From: Croceicoccus naphthovorans
GTDB taxonomy: Bacteria > Pseudomonadota > Alphaproteobacteria > Sphingomonadales > Sphingomonadaceae
Direction: 5' to 3'
Length of the DNA: 64,000 nucleotides
Assembly: GCF_001028705.1 (NCBI RefSeq)
Contig: NZ_CP011770.1
Coordinates: 2,421,501-2,485,500, forward strand
In this document: in pieces, positions 8,877 through 17,982 of the stretch
Layout: every line of letters starts with the position of its first letter
Position numbering within the stretch: the stretch's first letter is position 1
Made by a program: the position numbers and the translations under genes
Notes under the pieces: generated by a model
Databases searched by the model: none
The model's input: only the letters and a program-made list of their open reading frames with translations
What the model was told of the DNA's origin: nothing

Positions 8877-9772
8877 TGCCGCTGTTTCGTAAGCGGGAAA
8901 CCGTGCCGCCCGCCCCGCAAAGCCTGACGCAGGACCGCGAAGAACGCACTTCTTGGTTGCAGGAACTGTTCGGCCTGATGGTCATGCTGGCGGCGGTGAT
9001 CGGGTTTCACAGCCTTGTCGCCAAGCCGTTCTACATCCCCTCGATCTCGATGATGCCCACGCTGCTGGTCGGCGACCGGCTGATCGTCAGCAAGTATCCC
9101 TATGGCTGGTCGTGGGTTTCGGCCAGTTTCCACGTCCTGCCGCGCGCGGACTGGCGCGTGTTGCCGGGCACGCCCGAATATGGCGACGTCGTTATCGTCG
9201 TGCCGCCCTATGCCAAGGACGACTGGATCAAGCGCGTCGTCGCCCTGCCCGGCGACCGTATCGAGGTGCGCGACGGGCGCATCATCCTGAACGGCGAGAT
9301 GGTGCCGCAAGAAGTAGAGCCGCCGCTCGACCTGCCGGTAGACGCCAATGCGCCATGCGACGATTACACCTTCCCGTTCCTGCGTCGGCGCTTACCTTCG
9401 GGCCAGCAGGTCTGCGAACTGCCGATGCGGCGCGAAACGCTGCCCAACGGTGCCAGCTATCTGATTCTCGATCATTTGGAACGCCAACCGCTCGATGATT
9501 TTCCCGAAATCGTCGTGCCCGAAGATCACGTGTTCCTGATGGGCGACAACCGCGATCACAGCGCAGACAGCCGTGAAATGACACCGGGCAAAGGTCTGAA
9601 CGGCCCCGTTCCGCTGGCCAATGTCGGCGGTCGGGCCGAGTTCATCACCTTCTCGCTCGACGGGTCAGAGGGATGGAACCCGCTATCGTGGTGGGGTGCC
9701 TTGCGCGAAGGGCGCGCGTGGCGCAGTCTGCGTCCGGTAATCCGCGAACCTGCGGCTGAGGGGGAGCAATGA
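8876..9772 (+). CDS. lepB: Signal peptidase I
   Basis: Membrane-anchored serine protease of family S26 that removes Sec and Tat signal peptides; 298 residues. One membrane helix lies at about residues 31-50. The catalytic Ser is S58 in PSISMMPTL and the general-base Lys is K119 in IKRVVALPGD. The box MGDNRDHSADSR lies near residue 223. A Cys pair in the domain between boxes D and E is typical of alphaproteobacterial LepB. The usual rnc-era genes do not follow; an AI-2E-type gene does. Confidence 0.96.
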   Translation: MPLFRKRETVPPAPQSLTQDREERTSWLQELFGLMVMLAAVIGFHSLVAKPFYIPSISMMPTLLVGDRLIVSKYPYGWSWVSASFHVLPRADWRVLPGTPEYGDVVIVVPPYAKDDWIKRVVALPGDRIEVRDGRIILNGEMVPQEVEPPLDLPVDANAPCDDYTFPFLRRRLPSGQQVCELPMRRETLPNGASYLILDHLERQPLDDFPEIVVPEDHVFLMGDNRDHSADSREMTPGKGLNGPVPLANVGGRAEFITFSLDGSEGWNPLSWWGALREGRAWRSLRPVIREPAAEGEQ

Positions 9773-9797
9773 AGCTTATGCAGGAAGCGGGTCGCTG

Positions 9798-10883
9798 ATG
9801 GACGTTCCCGATCCCCATCCGCAATCGAACAGCCCGACCACGATCTCTGATCCGCAACTGCGGTTCGAGGCGCGGCGCGCGCTGGTCTGGACATTGGTCG
9901 TCGTGCTGGTCGGCGTAGCGATCTACATGGCGCAGGCGCTTTTGGTCGTGTTCGGCGCGCTGGTCTTCGCCGCGATCATCGACGGCGGCGCGCGACTGTT
10001 GGGCCGGGTCCTGCCGATAGGGCGCGGCCTGCGGATCGGAATCGTCCTATTACTGGGCCTCGCATTCCTAGCATGGCTGGGCCTGTTCGCAGGAACGCAG
10101 ATCGCAGAGCAGGCGGCGGAATTCCCCGCCATCGTCGAGACGCAGGCGGTGCGGTTGATCGACTGGCTCAACGACCAGGGATTTGCGATCAACTCCGACA
10201 ACCTGACCAATATCGTGCAGCAGACGGCAGGCGGCATCGGCCAGCTGACCCGCGCGGTCGGCGGGATCATCGGTGGGTTCACGACCCTTTTGCTCATCGC
10301 GATCATCGGCATCTACATCGCGTTGGAGCCGCGCCTTTACGAACGCGGTTTCGCATGGATGCTCCCGAACGAGAGCCGGGACAGCTTCCTCGAAATGGCC
10401 GACAAAATGGCCTATTCGCTGCGCCGCCTGATGTTCGGGCGAATCGTCGGCATGGTTTTCGAAGGCATCCTGACCTGGGCTGCGCTGGCGCTCTATGGCG
10501 TGCCGATGGCGGCATTGCTGGGCATCCTGACCGGGTTGCTGGCCTTCATCCCCAATATCGGCGCGGTGATTTCGGGGCTGCTGATGGTGCTGGTCGGCTT
10601 TTCCGGCGGGACCGACATGGCGCTGTACTGTGTAGGCGTCTATTTCGTCGTGCAGACGTTCGACGGCTATGTCGTCATCCCCCTGATTGCGCGCAAGACG
10701 GTGGATCTTGCCCCCGCATTGGTGCTGGCCATGCAGCTGATCCTCGGACTGTTGTTCGGCATCCTCGGCCTTGCGCTGGCCGATCCGCTGGTGGCGATGG
10801 CGAAAGTTATGCTTGAACACCGTAGCGAGCATTCCGGGCGCGGCACGCACGACACATTCCCCGATCCGGAGCCTGCCCGATAA
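9798..10883 (+). CDS. AI-2E family (PerM/TqsA-like) membrane transporter
   Basis: 361-residue polytopic membrane protein of the AI-2E/PerM family. Two or three N-terminal helices (about 34-95) precede a soluble stretch (about 100-165), and a cluster of helices follows with FIPNIGAVISGLLMVLVGFS and DGYVVIPLIARKTVDLAPALVL, both diagnostic. Substrates vary in the family (autoinducer export, or ion antiport), so none can be assigned. It starts 25 bases after lepB and its stop overlaps the next gene by 1 base. Confidence 0.88.
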   Translation: MDVPDPHPQSNSPTTISDPQLRFEARRALVWTLVVVLVGVAIYMAQALLVVFGALVFAAIIDGGARLLGRVLPIGRGLRIGIVLLLGLAFLAWLGLFAGTQIAEQAAEFPAIVETQAVRLIDWLNDQGFAINSDNLTNIVQQTAGGIGQLTRAVGGIIGGFTTLLLIAIIGIYIALEPRLYERGFAWMLPNESRDSFLEMADKMAYSLRRLMFGRIVGMVFEGILTWAALALYGVPMAALLGILTGLLAFIPNIGAVISGLLMVLVGFSGGTDMALYCVGVYFVVQTFDGYVVIPLIARKTVDLAPALVLAMQLILGLLFGILGLALADPLVAMAKVMLEHRSEHSGRGTHDTFPDPEPAR

Positions 10884-12085
10884 TGGTCCGCAAGTTTCTC
10901 TATTTCATCGCATTCTGCATCGTACTCGTCATCGCCGCCGGATTCGTACTGACCATCTGGTCGAAGGAGCTGACCGAGCTCGCCTTCACGCCAGAGGGCG
11001 ATTACGTCGCGCAGGATCCGCTGGAGGGCAATGCTTACGAAGACCCGGCGATGTGGATCAGCCGCCCCGGCACGGCGTCGAGCAATCCGGCCCGCTGGCG
11101 GCCCGAAACCCTGCCCGACGACGAAGTGCCGTCGCAGGCGGCAGTCTTCTTCATCCACCCGACCAGCTATCTGGAGCGGGACAACTGGAACGCGCCGCTG
11201 GACGACGCGAAGTCGCGGTCGGGGGCGGAACTCTATGTTCGCGGGCTGGCCAGTGCCTTCAACCGCGCGCCGGAAATCTGGGCACCGCGCTATCGGCAGG
11301 CGGCAGTGGGGGCGTTCCTTGTCGGCGGAGAGAACACGACCAATGCGCTGAACCTCGCCTATGGCGATATCGCGCAAGCGTTCGACTATTTCGTTGCTAG
11401 CATCGGCCCCGATACGCCCATTGTGCTGGCCGGGCATAGCCAAGGGGCGCTGCTGCTGAAGCGGGTGCTCGCCGAAAAGGTCGCAGGCACGCCGTTGGCC
11501 GACCGAGTCGTGGCGGCTTACGTCGCCGGCTGGCCCGTATCGATGGAGCGCGACTTGCCCGCCATGGGTCTGCCTGCCTGCGCGACGGACAGCCAGCCCG
11601 GCTGCGTACTCAGCTGGCAAAGCTATGCCGAGCCTGCCGACGCGGAGGCGCTGTTCGATGCCTATCAGCGTGGGCCGACGCTGGATGGAAAGCCTCTGGC
11701 GAAAGAAGACACGCTCTGCGTCAATCCGCTGACCGGCAGCGTCGACGGCGACGCTCCGGCCAGCGCGAACCTCGGCACGTTGGTGCCGAACGCCGACTTT
11801 ACCGATGGCGAACTGGTGGCAGGCGCGGTCCCGGCCCGGTGCGGGCCGGACAAGCTGTTGCTGATCGGCGATCCGCCCGAAATGGGCAACGCAGTGCTGC
11901 CGGGCAACAATTACCACGTTTACGACATTCCGCTGTTCTGGATGAACCTGCGCAAGGATTTCGAGCGGCGCGAGATCGCCTGGCTGGAAGCGCACGGGCG
12001 GAGCGATCAGGTGATCAACCCCACCCCGCCGATTACGCCGCAGCCGCGGCCGATCATGCCCGCGCCTTCACCCGCAGCGCAATGA
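10883..12085 (+). CDS. DUF3089 alpha/beta-hydrolase-like protein
   Basis: 400-residue protein with a single N-terminal membrane anchor (about 5-26) and a DUF3089 domain of the alpha/beta-hydrolase fold. The nucleophile elbow GHSQGA is present with S186, preceded by FFIHPTSYLERDNWN, typical of this family. The C-terminus is Pro-rich (NPTPPITPQPRP). It is predicted to be an envelope-facing esterase or hydrolase of unknown substrate. Its stop overlaps the ruvX ATG (ATGA), so it belongs to the same transcription unit. Confidence 0.87.
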   Translation: MVRKFLYFIAFCIVLVIAAGFVLTIWSKELTELAFTPEGDYVAQDPLEGNAYEDPAMWISRPGTASSNPARWRPETLPDDEVPSQAAVFFIHPTSYLERDNWNAPLDDAKSRSGAELYVRGLASAFNRAPEIWAPRYRQAAVGAFLVGGENTTNALNLAYGDIAQAFDYFVASIGPDTPIVLAGHSQGALLLKRVLAEKVAGTPLADRVVAAYVAGWPVSMERDLPAMGLPACATDSQPGCVLSWQSYAEPADAEALFDAYQRGPTLDGKPLAKEDTLCVNPLTGSVDGDAPASANLGTLVPNADFTDGELVAGAVPARCGPDKLLLIGDPPEMGNAVLPGNNYHVYDIPLFWMNLRKDFERREIAWLEAHGRSDQVINPTPPITPQPRPIMPAPSPAAQ

Positions 12086-12555
12086 TCACCGAGTCCGCGC
12101 GCGATCTGGCCGCTGCGCTGCCACATGGCGGCGTATTGTTGGGACTGGACCCGGGAACGAAGACGGTTGGCGTGGCGACATGTGACGCTGGCTGGCGATT
12201 CGCGACGGCAGGCAAGACCCTGCCGCGCGGCAAGTTCGAGGCGCTACGGGCCGCGCTCGATACGATCCGCACAGAGCGCAAGGTCGCTGCAATCGTCATC
12301 GGGCTGCCGCGCAACATGGACGGCAGTGAAGGTCCGCGCGCGCAAGCGACTCGCGCGCTGGCCCGCAATCTGGAGCAGGCTTTCGACCTGCCGATCCTGT
12401 TATGGGATGAACGTCTGTCGACCGTGGGCGCAGAACGCGCGATGATCGAACAGGACATGAGCCGCGCCAAGCGAGCCGAACGCATCGACAGCCATGCGGC
12501 GGCAGTAATCCTGCAAGCCGCGCTCGACGCGCTGGTTCAGGACGGGCTCGATTAA
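12082..12555 (+). CDS. ruvX: RuvX/YqgF Holliday junction resolvase family protein
   Basis: RNase H-fold nuclease of the YqgF/RuvX family, linked to Holliday junction resolution or pre-16S rRNA 5' processing; 157 residues. The first metal Asp is D23 in LGLDPGTKTVGVA. VIGLPRNMDGSEGPRA and LLWDERLSTVGAER supply the other conserved positions, and DSHAAAVILQAAL near the end the final Asp. The ATG at 12082 gives the 4-base overlap with the previous gene. Confidence 0.95.
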   Translation: MITESARDLAAALPHGGVLLGLDPGTKTVGVATCDAGWRFATAGKTLPRGKFEALRAALDTIRTERKVAAIVIGLPRNMDGSEGPRAQATRALARNLEQAFDLPILLWDERLSTVGAERAMIEQDMSRAKRAERIDSHAAAVILQAALDALVQDGLD

Positions 12556-12603
12556 GGCCGATACGGCCCGCCCCGCCGACTGACGGAGGGGCCGGTAACG
12601 GGT

Positions 12604-12714
12604 TCAGGCCTTGGCGGCAGCCTTCACGGCATCGGCTTCGGCGATGGTCTTGGTGGCCAGCGCGGCGCCGACGAAGCTGACGAAGGTGCCAAGGGCGGCA
12701 GCGGCGATCATCAT
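12604..12714 (-). CDS. 36-residue Ala-rich microprotein with strong ribosome site
   Basis: Open frame of 36 codons plus stop (MMIAAAALGTFVSF and onward), with an AGGAG at 12723-12727 placed 8 bases before the ATG. It is a small, mostly hydrophobic N-terminal helix (about residues 2-20) followed by a charged Ala/Lys/Glu amphipathic part ending AAAKA. It stands alone between ruvX and the siroheme-like gene. I do not recognise the family. The good ribosome site and coding-like composition support expression. Confidence 0.6.
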   Translation of the reverse strand: MMIAAAALGTFVSFVGAALATKTIAEADAVKAAAKA

Positions 12715-12789
12715 GGTCGTAACTCCTGTAGGGACGTTCAAGTGCTAACAGGATATGTGAGAGGTCTTAACGACCAGTAAGCATAGCGA

Positions 12790-13557
12790 TCAGGGCGCGG
12801 CGTGGATCACAACCACCAGCCCTTCGTCCGGCTCCTCACCGATGCCGCAACGAATTGCATCGGCTCGGGCGCGAACGAGGATCGCCTCGGGCACTTGCGG
12901 ATCGTGAGCGACGACATCGGCGCTTCCCAGCAGGCGCGCATCGCGCAGCGTCAGGTCTTCGGGATCGTGCGAGCGCAAGTCGATCCGGTGCGTCCCGCTG
13001 GCAGTCTCGGCATCGTCCGTCGCGAGCCACCGACCCACCGCATCGTCATCATGTTCGGCCAACACATCCAGCGCACCGCCCGCATCCAGCGCGACATCCA
13101 GAACCCGGCGACGCTGTGCAGGCGACGCCCAGCGTGCCTTCATCGCCGCACGCGCCGTGCCCAATGCCCTCGCCAATGCCCCCAGCCTCTGCGGCAGGAT
13201 CCGTTCGATCCGCAGGCGCAGAACTTTGGCCAGCCCCGCCGACGCCCCGCCCGTGCCCACCGCGATCAGCACGGGATCGCGATCGACGATCGACGGTACG
13301 GTAAAATCGCACAAAGCGGGCCGGTCGGTCACGTTGACCAGCAGCCCCTTGCAGCGTAGCCGGATCGCCGCCGCCTCGGCCTGTTTCTCGTCTTCCATCG
13401 CAACGAAGCCCAGCGCGGCATGATGCGCCTCCGGCTCTCCCACGCATTCGCCGCCCGCGCGAATAACGAGCCGCCGCTTCGCCTCCGCCGCCTCGCCCTC
13501 ACCCAGCACCACGACCTTGCGGTCCCGGATGCGGAAGAAGAGCGGGAGCGAGTTCAT
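12790..13557 (-). CDS. Siroheme synthase-like protein (precorrin-2 dehydrogenase/ferrochelatase domain) with methyltransferase stub
   Basis: 255 residues. The first ~150 match the CysG N-terminal (Met8p/SirC) unit: an NAD-binding start SLPLFFRIRDRKVVVLGEGEAA, then CDFTVPSIVDRDPVLIAVGTGGASAGLA with the conserved Asp and Ser region. The last ~60 residues (LTLRDARLLGSADVVAHD, then PEAILVRARADAI) resemble only the first part of the uroporphyrinogen methyltransferase domain, lacking its SAM-binding rest. So the dehydrogenase/chelatase function is likely and the methyltransferase is not. The stop is followed by antisense ruvX-side genes. lysA lies immediately upstream on the same strand, 1 base apart in the order of translation. 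Confidence 0.8.
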   Translation of the reverse strand: MNSLPLFFRIRDRKVVVLGEGEAAEAKRRLVIRAGGECVGEPEAHHAALGFVAMEDEKQAEAAAIRLRCKGLLVNVTDRPALCDFTVPSIVDRDPVLIAVGTGGASAGLAKVLRLRIERILPQRLGALARALGTARAAMKARWASPAQRRRVLDVALDAGGALDVLAEHDDDAVGRWLATDDAETASGTHRIDLRSHDPEDLTLRDARLLGSADVVAHDPQVPEAILVRARADAIRCGIGEEPDEGLVVVIHAAP

Positions 13558-13558
13558 G

Positions 13559-14818
13559 CTATTTCAGCCAGTCCGGCACCTGTTCGGCGGCAAGGATCGT
13601 CGCCGGTTCGATGCGGTTGGCGACCACGGCATAGCGGTCGCCGCTGACCAAGACTTCCGGCACCAGGGGGCGCGAGTTGTAGGTATTGGCCATCGTCGCG
13701 CCATAGGCCCCGGCAGTTCGAAAAGCGACCAGATCGCCGGTCTCGACCGCGTCCATCTCGCGGTTCTTGGCAAAGGTATCGCTGCTCTCGCAGATCGGGC
13801 CGACGACGTTGGCAGTCAGCCGCTCGCCCTTCGGCTCCACCGCGACGACATCGTGCCACGCGTCGTACATCGCCGGGCGGGCAAGGTCGTTCATCGCGGC
13901 GTCGACGACGATGAAAGGGTGGTTCGCCCCGCGCTTTACCCGGATTACCTGGCTGACCAATACGCCCGAATTGCCCGAAATCACGCGGCCCGGTTCGAAC
14001 ATGACGGTAACGTCCCAGTCCGCCGTAACTTCCGCGACAAGCGCGCCGTATTCCGCCGGTGTCGGCAGTGTTTCGCCCGCGCGATAGGGCACGCCCAACC
14101 CGCCACCGAGATCGACGTGGGTGATCGTGTGGCCATCCGCGCGCAGTTCCGCGACCAGCGCGCCAATCTTCCCGAACGCGGCGCGGCTGGGATCGAGGTT
14201 GGTGATCTGGCTGCCGATATGCACCGCCAGCCCGCGCAGGTTCATGCCCGGTAGAGCCGCCAGCCGGGCGAAAATTTCCTTGGCCGCAAAGATCGGCACG
14301 CCGAACTTGTTGTCGGCCTTGCCGGTGCTGATCTTGTCATGCGTCCCGGCATCGACATCGGGGTTCACACGCAGCGCCCCCGTCGCGGTCAGACCCTTTT
14401 CATGCGCGATGCGGGCTAGCTCGATTCCCTCTTCCTCGCTTTCGAGGTTGAACTGCCCGATGCCGGCCTCGACCGCTTCGTCCAGTTCGGCATCGGTCTT
14501 GCCCACGCCAGAGAACACGATGTCCGCTGCCGGCATCCCAGCCGCCAGCGCCCGGCGCGCTTCGCCGATGGAGACGACGTCGGCGCCGAAACCTTCGTCC
14601 TTCAACACGCGCAGCACGGCGAGGTTCGGGTTCGACTTAACCGCGAAAGCGAAATGCGTACGCGGAACGCCGCTCAACGCCTCGCGGAACACACGCGCAT
14701 GGCGGCGCAGGGTCGCTTCGGAATAGACATAGACCGGCGTGCCCACCGTCTCGGCGATGGTCGGCAGGGCAACGTCCTCGGCAAAAAGCACGCCATCACG
14801 GTACTGGAAATGGTCCAC
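13559..14818 (-). CDS. lysA: Diaminopimelate decarboxylase
   Basis: PLP enzyme of fold type III, 419 residues, decarboxylating meso-diaminopimelate to lysine. The PLP Lys is K61 in FAVKSNPN. The phosphate-binding HVDLGGGLGVPYR and the MFEPGRVISGNSG segment are intact, and the C-terminal barrel has ICESSDTFAKNR with the cross-subunit Cys. It sits after argH and lptM on the same strand, an order conserved in alphaproteobacteria. The stop lies just before the siroheme-like gene. Confidence 0.97.
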   Translation of the reverse strand: MDHFQYRDGVLFAEDVALPTIAETVGTPVYVYSEATLRRHARVFREALSGVPRTHFAFAVKSNPNLAVLRVLKDEGFGADVVSIGEARRALAAGMPAADIVFSGVGKTDAELDEAVEAGIGQFNLESEEEGIELARIAHEKGLTATGALRVNPDVDAGTHDKISTGKADNKFGVPIFAAKEIFARLAALPGMNLRGLAVHIGSQITNLDPSRAAFGKIGALVAELRADGHTITHVDLGGGLGVPYRAGETLPTPAEYGALVAEVTADWDVTVMFEPGRVISGNSGVLVSQVIRVKRGANHPFIVVDAAMNDLARPAMYDAWHDVVAVEPKGERLTANVVGPICESSDTFAKNREMDAVETGDLVAFRTAGAYGATMANTYNSRPLVPEVLVSGDRYAVVANRIEPATILAAEQVPDWLK

Positions 14819-14824
14819 CTGGGG

Positions 14825-15070
14825 TCAGCCCTCCGGCGGCAGGTCGAAGGGGTCCTGCTTGCGCTCTTCCGAACGGGTGCGCAGTTCCCGGTTGCGTTCG
14901 GGCGCAGCCTGCGTTGGGCGGTCCAGCAGGTCGTCGGCGTCGGGCTGTTCCGGCGCGCCATAGGGCTGCGGCGGTAGAGAGGCACCCGGTGTCGGCTCAA
15001 GATCGGTCTGCTTCGCGCAGGCCCCCAGCGTCAGCGCCAGCACCGCCCCGCCTAAAACGATCCGCTTCAT
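14825..15070 (-). CDS. lptM: LptM-type small lipoprotein
   Basis: 81-residue lipoprotein whose signal peptide ends in the lipobox LGAC with C18. The mature part is short, Pro- and Gln-rich, and charged. Its place between argH and lysA, with 4-base overlap to argH, is the hallmark position of LptM (YifL), a partner of the LPS translocon LptDE. A start at 15068-15070 is chosen because it gives the signal peptide directly; an open frame extends further without one. Confidence 0.85.
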   Translation of the reverse strand: MKRIVLGGAVLALTLGACAKQTDLEPTPGASLPPQPYGAPEQPDADDLLDRPTQAAPERNRELRTRSEERKQDPFDLPPEG

Positions 15071-16500
15071 GCGCCCTGCTCCATTCCTAGAACTGCCTTC
15101 GCCTCGGCCACGCGCTTTGCCACTTCGGACGGCGCGGTGCCGCCATGGCTGCAACGCGCAGCGACCGATGCTTCTACCGACAGCGCATCATAAACCCGAT
15201 CGTCGATCCGCGTGTCGATCGCCTTCAGCTCGTCCATCGACAACTGGTCCAATGCCACGCCCTTGCTTTCGGCAAGCTTGACCGCCGCGCCGGTGATGTG
15301 GTGCGCCTCGCGAAACGGAATGTCCGCCTGGCGCACCAGCCAGTCGGCAAGGTCGGTCGCGGTGGCATAGCCAAGCTCCGCGGCCTGCCGCATCCGGTCT
15401 GTCCTGAACGTCGCGTCGGCGACCATGCCGGTCATCGCCGCGATGGAGAGCGCCAGCAGAGAAGCCGCCTCGAACACGGGCGGTTTATCATCCTGCATGT
15501 CCTTCGAATAGGCGAGCGGCAGGCCCTTCATCGTGACCATCAGGCTGGTCAGGCAACCAACGATCCGCCCCGCATGACCGCGCACCAGTTCGGCGGCGTC
15601 GGGGTTCTTTTTCTGCGGCATGATGCTGCTGCCGGTCGAAAGCGTATCGGGCATCCGCACGAAGCCGAAGGGCTGGCTGGCCCAGATGATCATCTCTTCC
15701 GCCAGCCGCGACAGGTGCAGCGAACACTGCGCCGCGGCCTGCAGGTAATCGAGCGCGAAGTCGCGGTCCGATACGGCGTCTAGGCTATTGTCGGTCGGCT
15801 TGTCGAAACCCAGCGCGCCCGCCGTGCTTCCCCGGTCCAGCGGAAAGCCTGTCCCCGCCAGCGCCGCGCTGCCCAGCGGGCATTCGTTCATGCGCGCCCG
15901 CGCATCGGCAAAGCGCGAGCGGTCGCGGCGGAACATCTCGTAATAGGCCATCAGGTGATGGCCCAGCGTCACCGGCTGCGCGGTTTGCAGGTGCGTAAAA
16001 CCGGGCATGATCGAATCGGCATTTTCACCCGCCCGCGTCACCAGCGCCTTTTGCAGCGCGAGCAGACCGGCCTCGGCCTGATCCATCGCATCGCGGACCC
16101 AGAGGCGGAAATCGGTCGCCACCTGATCGTTGCGGCTGCGCGCGGTGTGAAGTCGTCCGGCGGCGGCCCCGATCAGCTGAGTCAGCCGATCCTCAGTCAC
16201 CATGTGGATGTCTTCAAGGTCCCAATCCTCGGGCACGCCGTTCGCCTCGTACTCGCCCGCGATGGTGTCCAGACCATCCGAAATTAGCGCCGCGTCGTCT
16301 GCCGAAACGATGCCCTGCGCACCCAGCATCGCGACGTGCGCCTTGCTGGCGGCGATGTCCTGACGCCACATCGCCTTGTCGAAGGGAATCGAGGCGTTTA
16401 TCTCGCGCATGATCGCGGACGGCCCTTGGGCAAAACGTCCGCCCCACATCTGGTTGGCTGCCACGGCGGCCTTGTTATCGGAGGCAGTCTTGCCCGTCAT
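15067..16500 (-). CDS. argH: Argininosuccinate lyase
   Basis: Fumarase/aspartase-superfamily enzyme, 477 residues, releasing fumarate to give arginine. [14 protein letters not shown] is the usual start region and [19 protein letters not shown] the superfamily signature. [17 protein letters not shown] and [16 protein letters not shown] supply further active-site residues. The ATG at 16498-16500 is chosen; the frame is open much further but that part overlaps the divergent gene. The 5' end overlaps the start of the divergent thioredoxin gene by 11 bases. Confidence 0.95.
   Translation of the reverse strand: MTGKTASDNKAAVAANQMWGGRFAQGPSAIMREINASIPFDKAMWRQDIAASKAHVAMLGAQGIVSADDAALISDGLDTIAGEYEANGVPEDWDLEDIHMVTEDRLTQLIGAAAGRLHTARSRNDQVATDFRLWVRDAMDQAEAGLLALQKALVTRAGENADSIMPGFTHLQTAQPVTLGHHLMAYYEMFRRDRSRFADARARMNECPLGSAALAGTGFPLDRGSTAGALGFDKPTDNSLDAVSDRDFALDYLQAAAQCSLHLSRLAEEMIIWASQPFGFVRMPDTLSTGSSIMPQKKNPDAAELVRGHAGRIVGCLTSLMVTMKGLPLAYSKDMQDDKPPVFEAASLLALSIAAMTGMVADATFRTDRMRQAAELGYATATDLADWLVRQADIPFREAHHITGAAVKLAESKGVALDQLSMDELKAIDTRIDDRVYDALSVEASVAARCSHGGTAPSEVAKRVAEAKAVLGMEQGA
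16480..16492 (+). promoter_or_regulatory. Ribosome site deciding the TTG start of the TlpA-like gene
   Basis: A GGAGG at 16480-16484 sits 5 bases before TTG 16490-16492. No ATG or GTG in this frame gives a signal peptide, so this site sets the start. The same bases lie inside the first codons and leader of argH on the other strand. Confidence 0.65.
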
Positions 16501-17095
16501 TCTTTCGCGTCCGTCCAAAATTTCCCTCGCCGCCGTTGCTCTCCTTGCCGGATCGCTGGCGATTTCCGCGTGCGATAGGCAAAGCGCGGCTCCGGAGCAA
16601 CCGGAAGCGGAAGCGAGCGACGCCGAAGCAAAGGAAAGCGGCTTTAACGGCACGCTCGACATTTCGCAGCGCGGGGCGGAGATGCCCGATGTAGAGATTG
16701 TCCTGCCCGACGGCACGACCAAGAAGCTGGCCGATTTCAAAGGCAAGGCGGTACTGGTGAACCTGTGGGCGACATGGTGCGGCCCCTGCGTGCTGGAAAT
16801 GCCGATGCTGGACGAACTGGCGGGGCGTTATCCCGACAAGCTGGAAGTGCTGACCGTGTCGCAGGATCTGGACGGAGCCGAAGTCGTCGCCCCGTGGTTC
16901 AAGGAAAAGGGTTTCACCAATCTGGAGCCGTGGCTGGATCCGCAGAACGAGCTGGGCTTCGACTATGCGACGCAGGTCCTGCCGACGACGGTGCTGTATG
17001 ATGCGCAAGGCAAGGAAGTCTGGCGCATGATCGGCGGGCACGACTGGTCCGGCGCGCGGACAGAGGCGATGCTGGCGGATACTCTGGCGGAGTAA
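16490..17095 (+). CDS. TlpA-like thioredoxin-fold lipoprotein
   Basis: 201-residue envelope thiol-disulfide protein. I start it at a TTG at 16490-16492 because a GGAGG lies 5 bases before it and the product then has a lipoprotein signal peptide ending in ISAC with C28. After an acidic Ala/Glu linker comes a thioredoxin domain with the active site WCGPC (C97/C100) and cis-Pro in [10 protein letters not shown]. TlpA/ResA proteins act as periplasmic reductants in cytochrome c and oxidase assembly, which would suit this strain. It overlaps the argH start head to head and converges on purU with a 7-base gap. Confidence 0.88.
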   Translation: MPVILSRPSKISLAAVALLAGSLAISACDRQSAAPEQPEAEASDAEAKESGFNGTLDISQRGAEMPDVEIVLPDGTTKKLADFKGKAVLVNLWATWCGPCVLEMPMLDELAGRYPDKLEVLTVSQDLDGAEVVAPWFKEKGFTNLEPWLDPQNELGFDYATQVLPTTVLYDAQGKEVWRMIGGHDWSGARTEAMLADTLAE

Positions 17096-17102
17096 CGCCG
17101 GT

Positions 17103-17960
17103 TCAGGCGAAGACCACCGTCCGGTCGCCGTTCAGGAAAACCCGATCCTCAATATGCGCCCGTACCGCGCGGGCCAGAACCCGGCGTTCGACGTCCCGGC
17201 CACGCGCGACCAGCATTTCCGGCGTGTCAGCGTGCGTCACCGCCTCTACGTCCTGCGCGATGATCGGCCCTTCGTCGAGGTCTTCGGTGACGTAGTGGCT
17301 GGTCGCACCGATCATCTTCACCCCGCGCGCGTGGGCCTGATGATAGGGCTTCGCACCTTTGAAACCGGGCAGGAACGAGTGGTGGATGTTGATGCACCGG
17401 CCCGACAGGAACGCGGCCATGTCGTCCGACAGAATCTGCATATAACGGGCGAGCACGACCAGTTCCGCGCCGGTCTCGGCCACGACCTGCTTGATCTGCT
17501 CTTCCTGCTGCGACTTCGTATCCTTGGTCACCGGGAAGTGGTGATAGGGAAATTCGGCGCGCGGCGGATTGGCCAGCGCGTCGCGCGGGTGGTTTGATAC
17601 GATGCCGACGACATCCATCGCCAGTTCGCCGATGCGGTGGCGATAGAGCAGGTCGGCAAGGCAATGGTCGAATTTCGAGACCATGATCAGGACTTTCACC
17701 CGGTCCGACTTGCGGCGCAGCTTCCAGTCCATGCCCGCCTCGCTCGCGATCGGTGCAAAGCCCTCGCGATAGGCATCGGGTGAAGTGCTGCCGGGGTCGA
17801 ATTCCACCCGCATAAAGAATTTGCCGGTCGCCTGATCGTTGAACTGTTCCGCGTCGACGATGTTGCCGCCCTTGTCCGCCAAAAAGGCGGCCACGCGGGC
17901 GACAAGACCGGGTCGGTCGTCGCAAGACAGGCTGAGGACGCAGTAATCGGTCACGCGCAA
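17103..17960 (-). CDS. purU: Formyltetrahydrofolate deformylase
   Basis: Hydrolyses 10-formyl-THF to formate and THF, balancing the one-carbon pool; 285 residues. An N-terminal ACT domain (about 5-85, with LSLSCDDRPGLVARVAAFL) is followed by a formyltransferase domain with VSKFDHCLADLLYR, VVLARYMQILSD, INIHHSFLPGFKGA (catalytic His) and ATSHYVTEDLDEGPII (catalytic Asp). Length and domains are normal. It is convergent with the TlpA-like gene. Confidence 0.95.
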   Translation of the reverse strand: MRVTDYCVLSLSCDDRPGLVARVAAFLADKGGNIVDAEQFNDQATGKFFMRVEFDPGSTSPDAYREGFAPIASEAGMDWKLRRKSDRVKVLIMVSKFDHCLADLLYRHRIGELAMDVVGIVSNHPRDALANPPRAEFPYHHFPVTKDTKSQQEEQIKQVVAETGAELVVLARYMQILSDDMAAFLSGRCINIHHSFLPGFKGAKPYHQAHARGVKMIGATSHYVTEDLDEGPIIAQDVEAVTHADTPEMLVARGRDVERRVLARAVRAHIEDRVFLNGDRTVVFA

Positions 17961-17982
17961 ATTCTCCTGGTGGTCCGCCGCG

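Noticed and set aside
10667..11995. 442-codon open frame on the minus strand
   Set aside because: Antisense to the AI-2E and DUF3089 genes, which have clear family motifs; no ribosome site or family features.
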